This document shows, piece by piece, positions 1 through 10,300 of a DNA stretch of 64,000 bases. Origin of the DNA: Euclidia mi (Eukaryota; Arthropoda; Insecta; Lepidoptera; Erebidae); NCBI GenBank assembly GCA_944739405.2, contig OX123190.2, positions 19,752,807 through 19,816,806 on the forward strand, written 5' to 3'. Each line of letters opens with the position of its first letter. Positions within the stretch are counted from its first letter, which is position 1. The translations under genes and the position numbers were made by a program. Below the pieces are notes generated by a model, which did no database searches, had not been told where the DNA came from, and saw only the letters and a list, made by a program, of their open reading frames with translations.

Positions 1-621
1 GTTCAGCTGAGACGCTCCAAGAAGCGAGATAAGGTTATTTAAATTAGAGATCACATTAGATGTATATGACGCTGTATGTTGGGCGAGAGTTACAGAATTG
101 TCAGTAAGAGATGTTACCCAGTTAGCTTCGGGTAGGTTGTAGTCACCCACAATGTAAAAGGCCTCCACACTGGGATGACTCATCATTTCTTGTAGCGCCT
201 CGAAGTGCTTATCGTATACTAACGTAGACGTTTTAGGTGGTGTGTAGGCTGCACTTATGATGTGTCTTTTCCCATTACGACCGCTGGGTATTTCTACAAT
301 AACGTGTTCAGTATATTTTTGTAGGAATAGGCTATAATTTATCGATGTAAGATCAAATTCAGACGGTTTTAAGGTGCGTAATACGGCTATCAGCACACCT
401 CCGCCCTCCCGTTTACCAGTGGCCACACGATCGCGATCACAGCGGTGTACACTGTAGCGTTGGTCTATGAATTCACTATCGTAAATTTCAGGTGTCAGCC
501 AAGTTTCTGTCAGTATTATTACATCATATAATGTCACCAATATATTCATGCGTAACTGATGTAGTTTCGTGCGGATGCCCCTACAGTTCTGATAATAGAT
601 GTTAATAGGTTTATTTGACAT
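1..621 (-). CDS. LINE ORF2, N-terminal endonuclease part (runs off the window)
   Basis: Reading the reverse complement from the ATG at 621 gives 207 open codons to the window edge with no stop. The protein starts MSNKPINIYYQNCRGIRTKL and carries apurinic-like (EEP) endonuclease signatures: IYYQNCRG near residue 8, an ILTETWLTP block near 38, RDRVATGKREGGGV near 63, AAYTPPK near 118 and IVGDYNLP near 150. These are the usual motifs of the endonuclease that opens ORF2 of Jockey/CR1-group LINEs and nicks the target for target-primed reverse transcription. The reverse transcriptase should follow left of the window. It lies 353 bp downstream of ORF1 on the same strand, as expected for a two-ORF LINE. 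Motifs are read directly; the clade is inference. Confidence 0.85.
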   Translation of the reverse strand, partial: MSNKPINIYYQNCRGIRTKLHQLRMNILVTLYDVIILTETWLTPEIYDSEFIDQRYSVHRCDRDRVATGKREGGGVLIAVLRTLKPSEFDLTSINYSLFLQKYTEHVIVEIPSGRNGKRHIISAAYTPPKTSTLVYDKHFEALQEMMSHPSVEAFYIVGDYNLPEANWVTSLTDNSVTLAQHTASYTSNVISNLNNLISLLGASQLN

Positions 622-974
622 CGTTATCATAAATACACAAATGCACATTAATGGTGTGAGTATGTCCAGACAGCATATTTAAAGCGAATTTTGAGCTCGC
701 AGTAATTAAAAGGGTGTATTTAAAAAACGGTCCAAGTGTGCAACACAAACCACAACAATTCAACAATAATTGGGCTCGCGTAAGAGCGTTGCTCGTGTTT
801 ATGAGGTAAAACATTAGTTTCCGACTATAACTACGATAAGGTAAAAGTAATATTATATTTATGTGAATTATTTTCTTAACATGTACAGCTAGTAAATTGT
901 CTAGTATATGATACACAATGAAAAACAAATGGGTAGTAATGAAAGATAAGATATAGGGTGCATGAGTTGACGTA

Positions 975-2237
975 TTATTGATTTGTGCTTTTGTTACCGA
1001 TTTCGCTAGGATGGCTTTTAATTTTCGTGATAATGTCGGCTTCTGAGCGAATAGCAAAAGCTGGTTCGCCGTCCTTTTTACGGACAAGTACGGTGCTATT
1101 TTTAATCCACACATAATCATAGTGGTGAGTTTTAGCAGCCTCCTTACACTTGCGAAATAATATTTTGTTTTTTAATGTTAAGTGCTCATTTATGTAAATG
1201 AGAGATGATGAGCCGGGCAAACCTATCTGATCGGTTTTTAAGGACTTACTCTTCCTGTATGCACTGAGGACGTTGTCTCGAAGTATGCGCGTGGAGAGTT
1301 TTACAATAATGTTCTTCGGTCTGTTAGTGTCTTGATGGGCGTGCGGCACTCTGTGCACCGATATAACATCTTTCTGAGGTATGGGCAGGCCGATAGTTTC
1401 GCCGATTGAGCTAATAACCTGCAGCAGGTTTTCACTTCGTTTGTCTGGTACGTTGCAAATCTCGAGATTGCAAACCCTTGCTTGCTGTTCTAACATATCT
1501 AATTTGTATTCCAGATGCCTTGTACAATTATCAAGTTTTTCAGCTTGCTGGCGTGCTGTATTCTCTGTTTGCCTTTTGAGGTCATCCTGTTCCGCCGTGT
1601 GAAATTGAAGTGAGTTTTTCACAGTAGATAGCTCTTCGGATAATATTTTTAAATCTTGTTTAAAGTCAGCTTGAGCGGTGCTGAGTGTACTTAAATCTCG
1701 CTTCATATCGGAAAGGTTACGTTTAACCGTGTCATGGAAGCTGAGAATGCTTGCTTCCAAATCGCTTCGCCATGCCTGTAAAGTATTTTTAATTTCTTCC
1801 TGGAAGAGTGTTATCGTCTGATCAATCTCAGATCGCCATCCTTGCAAAGATCGATCTATTTCTTTAGTGAACAATTGAAAATGGTCGCTAACAGCCGAAG
1901 TGGAGATAGTATCAACCCTTGTGGTAGGTATGTTCATCGGCGGGGTGCGCGGTGAAGCTAGTTGTTGTTCAACATTATCGCACGACATATTCATGCTGTT
2001 GTCAGCGTAGGATGGCAGCTGCGTGGAGCGAACAGGTGTCTCCAAGTTGGTGCGCGTACGACGTGTAATGTTGCTGCATGGGGGACATTTCCAGCCAGAT
2101 TTGTATTCCGGGGTGAGAGCCGAGAATTGTTGCAAGCTTATGTTTAAGCACTCATGATGGTATCTCCCCTTACATAGGTTGCAGATCATGTGACCAGCAT
2201 CAGGTGCTATGATAGTATTGCATCCGTAACAGTTCAT
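975..2237 (-). CDS. LINE ORF1 protein with PHD-type zinc finger and coiled coil
   Basis: A 420-codon ORF. Residues 1-55 form a Cys/His finger of PHD type (MNCYGCNT, then CNLCKGRYHHEC, then GWKCPPC). Residues about 105-245 are Glu/Lys/Gln-rich with repeated LQ.WRS.(I/L)... heptad-like blocks, a probable coiled coil. Residues about 250-390 resemble the RRM-like and C-terminal region of LINE ORF1 proteins (LEICNVPDKRSENLLQV, ISVHRVPH, PKNIIVKLSTRILRDNVL). This is the RNA-binding Gag-like partner of a non-LTR retrotransposon. It is uninterrupted and followed by ORF2 on the same strand, so the copy may be intact; its far end is outside the window. Family-level function is known; this copy's activity is not. 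Confidence 0.85.
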   Translation of the reverse strand: MNCYGCNTIIAPDAGHMICNLCKGRYHHECLNISLQQFSALTPEYKSGWKCPPCSNITRRTRTNLETPVRSTQLPSYADNSMNMSCDNVEQQLASPRTPPMNIPTTRVDTISTSAVSDHFQLFTKEIDRSLQGWRSEIDQTITLFQEEIKNTLQAWRSDLEASILSFHDTVKRNLSDMKRDLSTLSTAQADFKQDLKILSEELSTVKNSLQFHTAEQDDLKRQTENTARQQAEKLDNCTRHLEYKLDMLEQQARVCNLEICNVPDKRSENLLQVISSIGETIGLPIPQKDVISVHRVPHAHQDTNRPKNIIVKLSTRILRDNVLSAYRKSKSLKTDQIGLPGSSSLIYINEHLTLKNKILFRKCKEAAKTHHYDYVWIKNSTVLVRKKDGEPAFAIRSEADIITKIKSHPSEIGNKSTNQ

Positions 2238-2900
2238 TGTTGTGTTCCTGAGTTATTTTGTACAGCGATAATAACAATATATTTAATAAGTTAAGGTTAA
2301 AGAGGCGCCACCTATTGCTCACGCTGTGATACTTGAAGCCAAATAAGTTGATCTTTTAGTTGAGTCCAGTACCGCCACCTGGTCCACAACGGCAGAGTTA
2401 AATGCAGAAAGAATATACAGGCGCCCAAACAGGTAGGGATCTTAGGCTCGTGAAGTTGTACAACAGGTTTAACAGATGGCGTTGAACTAAATTTTGCTTA
2501 AGAAATGACCAGGCAGTTTTGAAATGAAATCGGTTGTAAACAATGTCACTTAATACGTTCCAAATTTGTAGTTATATGTAGCGGGTTTATAGGCGGAAGC
2601 CAAATTGGCCAAACTGTCACTGTAATGTATCACTGTCCACTTTTCACACTTATTCACTGATGTTATTTGTTTGTAAACAAGTTAGATCTGAGGTATTTCA
2701 CTTTGCAGAATAACACGGTTTTTAGCCGATCGTTCGAACTGACTCCAATACAGAATGCTAATGAAGTCCAGGTTTCACTACTGACATTTGATTTGTAGAT
2801 ATTCTTGCACTAGTTTAATTTTAAGAGATTAATATACACAGAGAGTTAAGTTAAGCTAGTTAACGCATATGGCGCCACCTAGTGGAAGTTTCTAATGTGC
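2238..2900 (-). other. Upstream (5' UTR) side of the minus-strand LINE
   Basis: There is no ORF of note. This lies 5' of LINE ORF1 on the same strand and probably holds its 5' UTR and junction with host DNA. Several GCGCCACCT-like words occur (about 2304, 2374, 2872). I could not fix the element's end. Confidence 0.4.
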
Positions 2901-3237
2901 CTCGACTCTATGAGCGAGTCGAGGGATTTTTTTTAACTGGTCCACCGCCGACTTATTTGATTGTACGTTTGAAAACTAAACATTTCAAGTTTCTATAAAT
3001 ACTGGTCCAAAAGTGAACAGAATAATCATAGTATGGAAGGGAAGTTAGGTACGTTTGAAAATTAATCATTTTGAGAAATTTCTTATTTACCTACAGTTAA
3101 AACGAAATCTCTGGCAAGAAGTACTGAATATAAATAAATTTGATATAAGAGAAATTATACCATTTGAACGAATATCATACTACTTTTTTATTAGATTATT
3201 GATTGTAATCATAGATATACCTACATCTTTTAAGTAC

Positions 3238-3482
3238 CCATCTATACTCCATTTGGTTAGGTACTTAACTAAAGGTAAACAATCTTGATGTGACTTTTTA
3301 TATTATCACATGTTAAACAAATAAACTACTGCTTAAAATAATGGTTCAATTGATTTAGTAATCATTATTGTTGTATTTACCTTGATCTTTAGCAGCATTG
3401 TGATTTTACACACATTTTAAATAAAAAAGACACATCAAGATTGTTTACCTTTAGTTAAGTACCTAAACAAATGGAATATAGT
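3238..3482. repeat. Foldback MITE with arms of about 60 bp
   Basis: The left arm, about 3240-3300 (ATTTGGTTAGGTACTTAACT onward, through AAAGGTAAACAATCTTGATG), returns inverted at about 3425-3480 with roughly 90 percent identity. The loop is about 125 bp of AT-rich sequence. No coding capacity. Seen directly; no target duplication was resolved. Confidence 0.75.
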
Positions 3483-3545
3483 TTTAATTTGGCGATTTTA
3501 TAATGTTTACATTTCATCCTGATTGTCTGTACTTAGATACATAGG

Positions 3546-3747
3546 ATAGGTCGGTTCACGAAAGTTGACCACAAATGGCGGCCGTCGCGCATATGTACAT
3601 TCGTGCACCAATGGCGTAGCTCCATTCTTGACGCATTTAGGGAATGCGTCAAGAACGGAGCCACACCACCCGCGCCTCACCCCGCACCTCCACGGGGACC
3701 TAAAAAATGATTTCTGCGCAGTGGTCATCTTTCGTGAACCGACCTAT
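3546..3747. mobile_element. Hairpin MITE of 202 bp
   Basis: Terminal inverted repeats read ATAGGTCGGTTCACGAAAG at the left and its complement at the right, one mismatch in about 27 bp. The centre is also a dyad (ATTCTTGACGCATT facing AATGCGTCAAGAACGG around 3626-3660). ACATAG flanks both sides (3539-3544 and 3748-3753), a possible 6-bp target duplication with one extra G on the left. Non-autonomous; superfamily unknown. Confidence 0.75.
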
Positions 3748-4019
3748 ACATAGCGATTGTTAATGTTTGCTTTAAATAATAAAATTATTCTGATCGACTT
3801 ATACAGTGATCGCAAATACGTTGTAACTATTAGTGTGGCAATAGCTTTTTTTGTAAACTACTATTGCCAAATATAGTTCGTTTAGAAACCGGATCTTGAC
3901 ATTCCAAGCCGAAGATATTTGGCTATCGCAACCACGACGAAGCTAGGATAAGAACGATGACTATTTACTACTATTTAATCATGATCTTCGCCCTTCTTAA
4001 GAATCTGATTCTGTTCCAT

Positions 4020-4173
4020 TGCTGGGCATATGCCTTTTGAGAAGGCTTACGACCTAAGCCTTCTCAAGAGGCCTGTGCCCATGTTGGACTATAAACTAAG
4101 CCTTGGGTAATAGCCCACTAAGCTCACCGACTTCACATGCATTTCGAGGACATTATGGAGAACTCTCAGGAAG
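4020..4173 (-). repeat. SINE fragment, TGATGA-tail family, next to SLC17 exon 6
   Basis: Matches the body of the full SINEs at 4932-5253 and 61158-61460: the GAGAAGG hairpin part, then CATTTCGAGGACATTATGGA and GAACTCTCAGG. It is degraded and its tRNA-like head is missing. It stops about 8 bp short of the splice donor of SLC17 exon 6. Confidence 0.7.
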
Positions 4174-4186
4174 CTTATTTACTTAC

Positions 4187-4348
4187 AGAAACAATATCGA
4201 AGTGCAGTATATTGTTCATGAAGGAGGGCAGCTCCGTGAACTGCGTGTAAAACACCCAGGCCTGGCCGCACTGCGCGATCAGGATCGCCCACAGAGGCAC
4301 GCACTTCACGAACTTCATCCACGGTATCGACATCGAAGGCTTGTCTTC
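4187..4348 (-). CDS. SLC17 transporter exon 6
   Basis: 162 bp, 54 codons, phase 0 on both sides. The acceptor is TTTTGTGTGCAG and the donor GTAAGTAAATAAG. It encodes EDKPSMSIPWMKFVKCVPLW and the helix AILIAQCGQAWVFYT, diagnostic of SLC17. It is separated from exon 5 by about 16.1 kb. Confidence 0.88.
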
Positions 4349-7300
4349 CTGCACACAAAATATTATATTCACTTCAAATTCAATATCAGTACAGTAGCCG
4401 TGTTCTAGAGTGGAGACCGCGCCTTGGCAAACGTAGTGAAGGACGCCCTCCGGCTAGGTGGAGTGACGATATACGCAAAGTGGCTGGCAGCGGCTGGACA
4501 CGAAAAGCCGAAAATCGGGCTCAGTGGCGTGCCATTGGAAAGGCCTCCAATGGCACGCCACTGAGGCCGATTTTCCATCTAGCAGTGGCCTATGGCAGGC
4601 TGATGATGATGATGATGACAATGCGGGCCAGTTTCACCGCTGTCTGACAAGTTCCTGTTAACTTGTCAGATAATACAGAGAAGTATGGTTCTAATTCTTA
4701 ATCTATCTGGACGATGGCGCTACGACTATCAGGAGGTGGAGAAACTGAGCCTAGCAGTCACTAACAGATTTTTCTACCCTAAATTTGAGACATAAACATA
4801 AACCCTACATTTATTTTTAAAATAAAGATCTGAAATGAATAAAGGCGTATTGAAAAATCATTCCTAATTGCGTGCCAGCATCATAGAAGAAACCGGCCAT
4901 TCCAAATTTTATGTATCTATTCAGTATTTATGGCAGCGATAGCCTAGTGCAGAGACCGACAGACTGCTACGCAGAGGGTCCGAGTTCGAATCCACAGTGC
5001 GCACCAATGACTTTTCGGAGTTATAATAATATGCGTATTAAATTGGTAATCATCGCTTGCTAAATGGTGAAGGAAAAGATCGTGAGGAAACCTGCATGTC
5101 TGAGAGTTCTCCATAATGTTCTCGAAAGACATGTGAAGTCTGTCAACCCGTACTAGGCCAGCATGGTGGACTATGGCCTTACCCTTCTCATAGTGAGAAG
5201 AGGCCCGTGCCCAGCAGTGGGACAGTATATAGGGCTGATGATGATGATGATGATATGTTCTATCCATTAATGTACAAAAAATGTATATCAATAGTTCTAT
5301 CCAATTGTAACGATACCTTGTGATACCTATCTAAAGTAAAATCAATACTTTTAGTTTTTAAGAAGTTGCAACTCAATTTGGTTTCCGAATTCTAAGTCAC
5401 CTTATTTGGCACCATTTTCCGCCGTTTATTCGAATCAGCCGCTAAGATTACTGTACAAAACAGTTTAAATCATGATGATTTAGTATTTTGGGCTCTGCTA
5501 TGATATGTCCGTCAGGACAAGTAATGTTACATACGATGAGTATTACTATGTAATATGCTGAATATGGCATGACTTACAACCTCATCATATATAACGACCG
5601 AACGCATTCGTCATTAAATATTTTGTGAGCCAAGAAAACTTTGATAATGTATGGCTTTTGGAGGTTGAATAAACAATTTCAGAGATGTTCGGTAAGAAAT
5701 TATAGGTACCTATAACTTATTTTCTTATGTCATGCAATAGTTTCTTGAAAGTATATTGGAGTAAAATAGTCAAATTGTCTATACTAACGTGCTTTCAGTA
5801 AAAGTAAACCATGTCCAAAGATTTTGCCTTGCCCAGATGACACAGGATTTTGGCTTGCGTGGAGGTAACACCCTAGTGAGGGTCTGATTTACTAATGGCA
5901 GCACTAAGGGCTTGTTTCCCGCTATTTCCGCATAAGATCCTGTTACATTAATTTGTCAGATAATTTAAAAAACCCAATATAAAATTTATCTGGGAGGTAA
6001 TGCCTAGCCGTAGGTGGTTAAACTGGGACTAAAAGTTATTTCGTCATGAGAGGATTTAGGATTAGCATTTTGTCTTTTGAAGAACGCTCGGCTGACGCGA
6101 CGTAGACGCGGCGTCGACGCCGAGGCAATGAATACAGATTTACATAGAAGCGCATTTCTTAAGGATTTCGTGTGTGGCGAGATGGCGACTAGCGACTGTC
6201 GTCAGTGTAGTACGTAGTTGGCGCCGTTGACGGCGCTGGCGTCGTTCTCCGTCTCTTTTGCTCTCGTAGTTAAGATACACAGGAGGAACGTTCGTCTCTC
6301 TTGCACTCATAGAGACAGCTGTCACGGCGTGACTGCCACGCCGCCAAGCGGCAATTTGGGTCACAGAAAGTTTGTCTACAGAGCGCCCATAAGAAATGCG
6401 CCTCTACGTAAATATCTATGCTCTATGGCCGAGGTGACGCTTCGTTGACACTGGCGCCCAATGTGAGGGCGGTCTTAAGATGCTTTGGGGGACTTGAGCC
6501 TTTGGGCTTCTCTGAATCAGGCCCGGGTTTTGCTCTTATGCGACTTTTAATAACAAAAGCGTTATAATCAATAACGGAAATCATGCCATCGAACATTGTA
6601 TAAAACACAAACAAACACGAACGTGCGTAGTTTGATAAATCTCGATGTTTACTGCAATTAGTTCGAAGTCTGGTTCATAAGTATTAGGTATGTAGGTATC
6701 TATAGGTTGCATAATTAAAACAAACTACTTATAACCTATAACGTTACTTTGGGTCATTGAATCTATCCGTGAGATTGGTTATTGTTTGCAAATATTTATA
6801 TGTATATTCATTAATAAAACATTGTGTCAATTTTGAGTTCTGCATAGTTTTAGGCTAACGACTAACAGGGCGCAATAACCTGAGATTTGGCATGTATCAT
6901 CCTTGTCGAGTGCAGTGAAGCACGAGTTGATTTTTAGAAATTCCCGGATTTGGCTAAATATTAGCTTTTCCACAGAGTGACTGCCTTTCTGACCTCCGCA
7001 ACCCAAAGGGATAGCGATATTCTGTGATATAAAAGTGTCAGTTTATTTAGAGGGAATAAATAAACTGACACTTTTTTATCAATAATAAACGATATTAACG
7101 ATTGAATTGACACATAACACTGAAAAGTCAGTGGTGCGCGCCGTGAATTCGAACCCGATACCTCCTCAGACTGCTGGTAGCTCAACTAGGCTATCGCTGG
7201 TTCGAACGCCAATCACCTAGCGATACTTTTTAAAGCTACAGCCTACAGAATGCACAACTCAAGTATAACTAAGTAGGTACACATATTATCATCCTCTTAG

Positions 7301-10300
7301 CCATTAGCGTTATCCCAGTTTCAATCTGGGGTCCGCTTACTAGTCCAACCGGATTTGGCTGAATATTAGCTTTTCCACGGAGCGACTGCCTGTCTGACCT
7401 CCGCAACCCGAAGGGATAGCGATATTCTATGGTTTAGACTGGTGTCAGTTTATTTAGAAGGTACTGACGCCCTGTAACGACTGTCAAAGATCTTCATGAC
7501 AAGCGATAATTAACAATTCAATAGGTACCTACGCACATAACTCCGAAAAGTCATTGGTGCGCGCTGTGGATTCGAACCCGATACCCTCTGCATGGCAGTC
7601 TGTTGGTATCTCCACTAGGCTATCGCTTCCTTAGTACTCTTACTACGGAATTCAATATTCGAACTATAGATAGATCTCTAGATTTTAGATTAGTTTTTGG
7701 CAGTTTTTGACATAAGCTCCATACAAAATATGTCAAACACGAATCTAAAATCTACAGATCTATCTATAGTTCGTATATTGAAAATGGCCGTTAGTAGGTA
7801 TACATATTGTTACGAATTGAAAATAACGCCATCTATCAGTGAATGGGAGAACTACATGAGATTAGATGTATCGGTTGTTTAAGGCTGTTTCATCTATCCT
7901 CTAATAGATGGCGTAGGTGTAAATAGAACATTTACGCAATTCTAGAAACACCTTACACGTTTCCAGAAATATCGTGAGTCGTCTCGAAAAGCCTAGTGAT
8001 GTTATCCGGCCAGTATAAATAGAGCGGGAGCGAACGGACCGGACAGTTCAATTGAATACGGAAAGCGATCAAGATCAAGCGAAGGAAGTAATTCGGAAGT
8101 GTTTAGTGTTGTACTAGTGGTGTGAATAGTGTGTTTTATTAGTGTTGGGAAATTAAGTGTGTGTATCTAGTGTTATTGTGTTAGTGCATAAAGTTCAGTT
8201 TAAGTGGCATAGTGAGCTATCATTTATCGTCGAACCCCAGCTCGTAACAAATTGGTGTCAGAAGTGGGATGGTTGAACGGTTTAACCAATCACTGGAAAG
8301 GTACCTGGCGAAGGTCGTGGAGAGCAAACAAAGAGATTGGGACAAGCACATCCAACCATTTCTCCTGTCATATCGCAGTGCGGTCCACGAAACTACAGGA
8401 GTAACACCAGCTTTTGCCAATTTCGGTAGAGAGCTCCGTTTACCTGCAGACCTTATCACTAAACATCGTTATCCAGCGGGCCAAGGTCGTGGCATGCGAC
8501 ACTAGGGTTGCCGCGCGTACCCATATAGCATGCACATTTTTTTTTAAATAATAGTTTAATGTTATTACTTGATATCTTTATGTAATTAAGAATCTATATT
8601 TAAATTTGTCCTTGTGTACCTTATTAAAATATCAAAATTAAATTATATTTTAATAATCACTCGTAACTAAATCAATACAAAATAATAAATGTAGGTTTTT
8701 CGTTAGAAATAATTTTAAAATGAAACACAAATATTTTTCAATTACTTTTTATTGAATATTTTTTGTTAAAATATTCCTTGAAGATATTTACGTCTACTTG
8801 GAATAAAAAACCAACAACTTATTTATACTGCTTTCTGTTAGTTTAAGATGTCTGCTGAAAAAAAAAAAACATTTTAAGTAAGAAAATGACCGTTCGACTT
8901 CATTTGACATAACAAAGACATTTTTATTTTAAACTTGTGAAATAATTTGAAAAGTTTATATTGTTAATTTTTCACTTAATGTTAGTGTTGCCAATTTTTA
9001 AAATATGTTAACACTTTTTAACATTACAACAAAAATATGAAAGTAAAGAATAGATTAAAACATATTTTTAACATAGATGCTTGTAAAATTTTTATCCAAT
9101 ATATGACGACTGCGAAATAATAATTTAATATATTTGAAAATAATTTCGCCTTGACTTTCAAATTACATTGAAGTAGTAAAGAGTAATTAGTGAAAAAGTT
9201 ATTACAATACGAAAAAAAATACAATACTATATAGCTATACTTTAAAAAAACATTTAAAACTATAATATATTTTAATTAAATAAAGGTATTGTACGATATA
9301 ACATAATCGAAAAAGCTTATTAAATGTATGCACCTACGTGACGCATACGTATGACAACCCTATTGCCGTGCGCTACCGCACTGCCACCATTTTTACCCGC
9401 CCGATAACGATGTTTACTTATCACCGGTATTCCACCAGAATCTCCACGCAATATAACGGATTACGCAACCGAGCTACGCAACAGGATGAACGACGTATAC
9501 GAGCACATCAGGGAATCTGGACAACAGATGTCTGAGAAGATGAAGACTCGCTACGACCGGAAGGCAAACAACAAAGGCTTCGATGAGGGATCATTGGTGT
9601 GGCTTCATAACCCAGTACGAAGCAAAGGAAAATCGCCTAAGTTACAAGCCAGATGGGACGGGCCATATCGCATAATTACCAGGATGAACGACGTCACCTA
9701 TCGAATCCAGAAGGGGTCGCGAGGTGCACCGAAGATAGTTCATGTGGACCGGTTGGCTCGTTACTATGGGTCTAACGATGTTCGAGACGAACACGTTTAA
9801 GAGGGAGGCCGTGTTACGAATTGAAAATAACGCCATCTATCAGTGAATGGGAGAACTACATGAGATTAGATGTATCGGTTGTTTAAGGCTGTTTCATCTA
9901 TCCTCTAATAGATGGCGTAGGTGTAAATAGAACATTTACGCAATTCTAGAAACACCTTACACGTTTCCAGAAATATCGTGAGTCGTCTCGAAAAGCCTAG
10001 TGATGTTATCCGGCCAGTATAAATAGAGCGGGAGCGAACGGACCGGACAGTTCAATTGAATACGGAAAGCGATCAAGATCAAGCGAAGGAAGTAATTCGG
10101 AAGTGTTTAGTGTTGTACTAGTGGTGTGAATAGTGTGTTTTATTAGTGTTGGGAAATTAAGTGTGTGTATCTAGTGTTATTGTGTTAGTGAATAAAGTTC
10201 AGTTTAAGTGGCATAGTGAGCTATAATTTATCGTCGAACCCCAGCTCGTAACAATATAATACCTTGTAATATCTGTGAGGTCACCGAGTGAATCATATTC

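Larger units (their letters stand above)
7808..10253 (+). mobile_element. Gypsy-like LTR retrotransposon, internally deleted, with nested insert
   Basis: Two 442-bp LTRs (7808-8249, 9812-10253) begin TGTTACGAATTG and end CTCGTAACA. ATAT flanks both ends (7804-7807, 10254-10257), a likely 4-bp target duplication. A primer-binding site follows the 5' LTR and a purine tract (AAGAGGGAGG) precedes the 3' LTR. Between them only the end of the integrase remains, so gag, protease, reverse transcriptase and most of integrase are gone. A 957-bp DNA element splits the rest. The LTRs differ at only two positions, so insertion was recent. It cannot move on its own. It lies in SLC17 intron 5, antisense to the gene. 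Confidence 0.9.

Noticed and set aside
611..1120. 169-codon minus ORF overlapping the LINE ORF1 end
   Set aside because: It is a shadow frame over the end of ORF1 and the inter-ORF spacer; the real downstream ORF2 starts at 621 in another frame.
4103..4408. 101-codon plus ORF across SLC17 exon 6
   Set aside because: Antisense shadow of a conserved transporter exon on the minus strand.
4932..5020. Possible functional tRNA gene
   Set aside because: A and B boxes are present but no cloverleaf with sound stems forms, and the sequence continues into a SINE body; the same is true of the other SINE heads.
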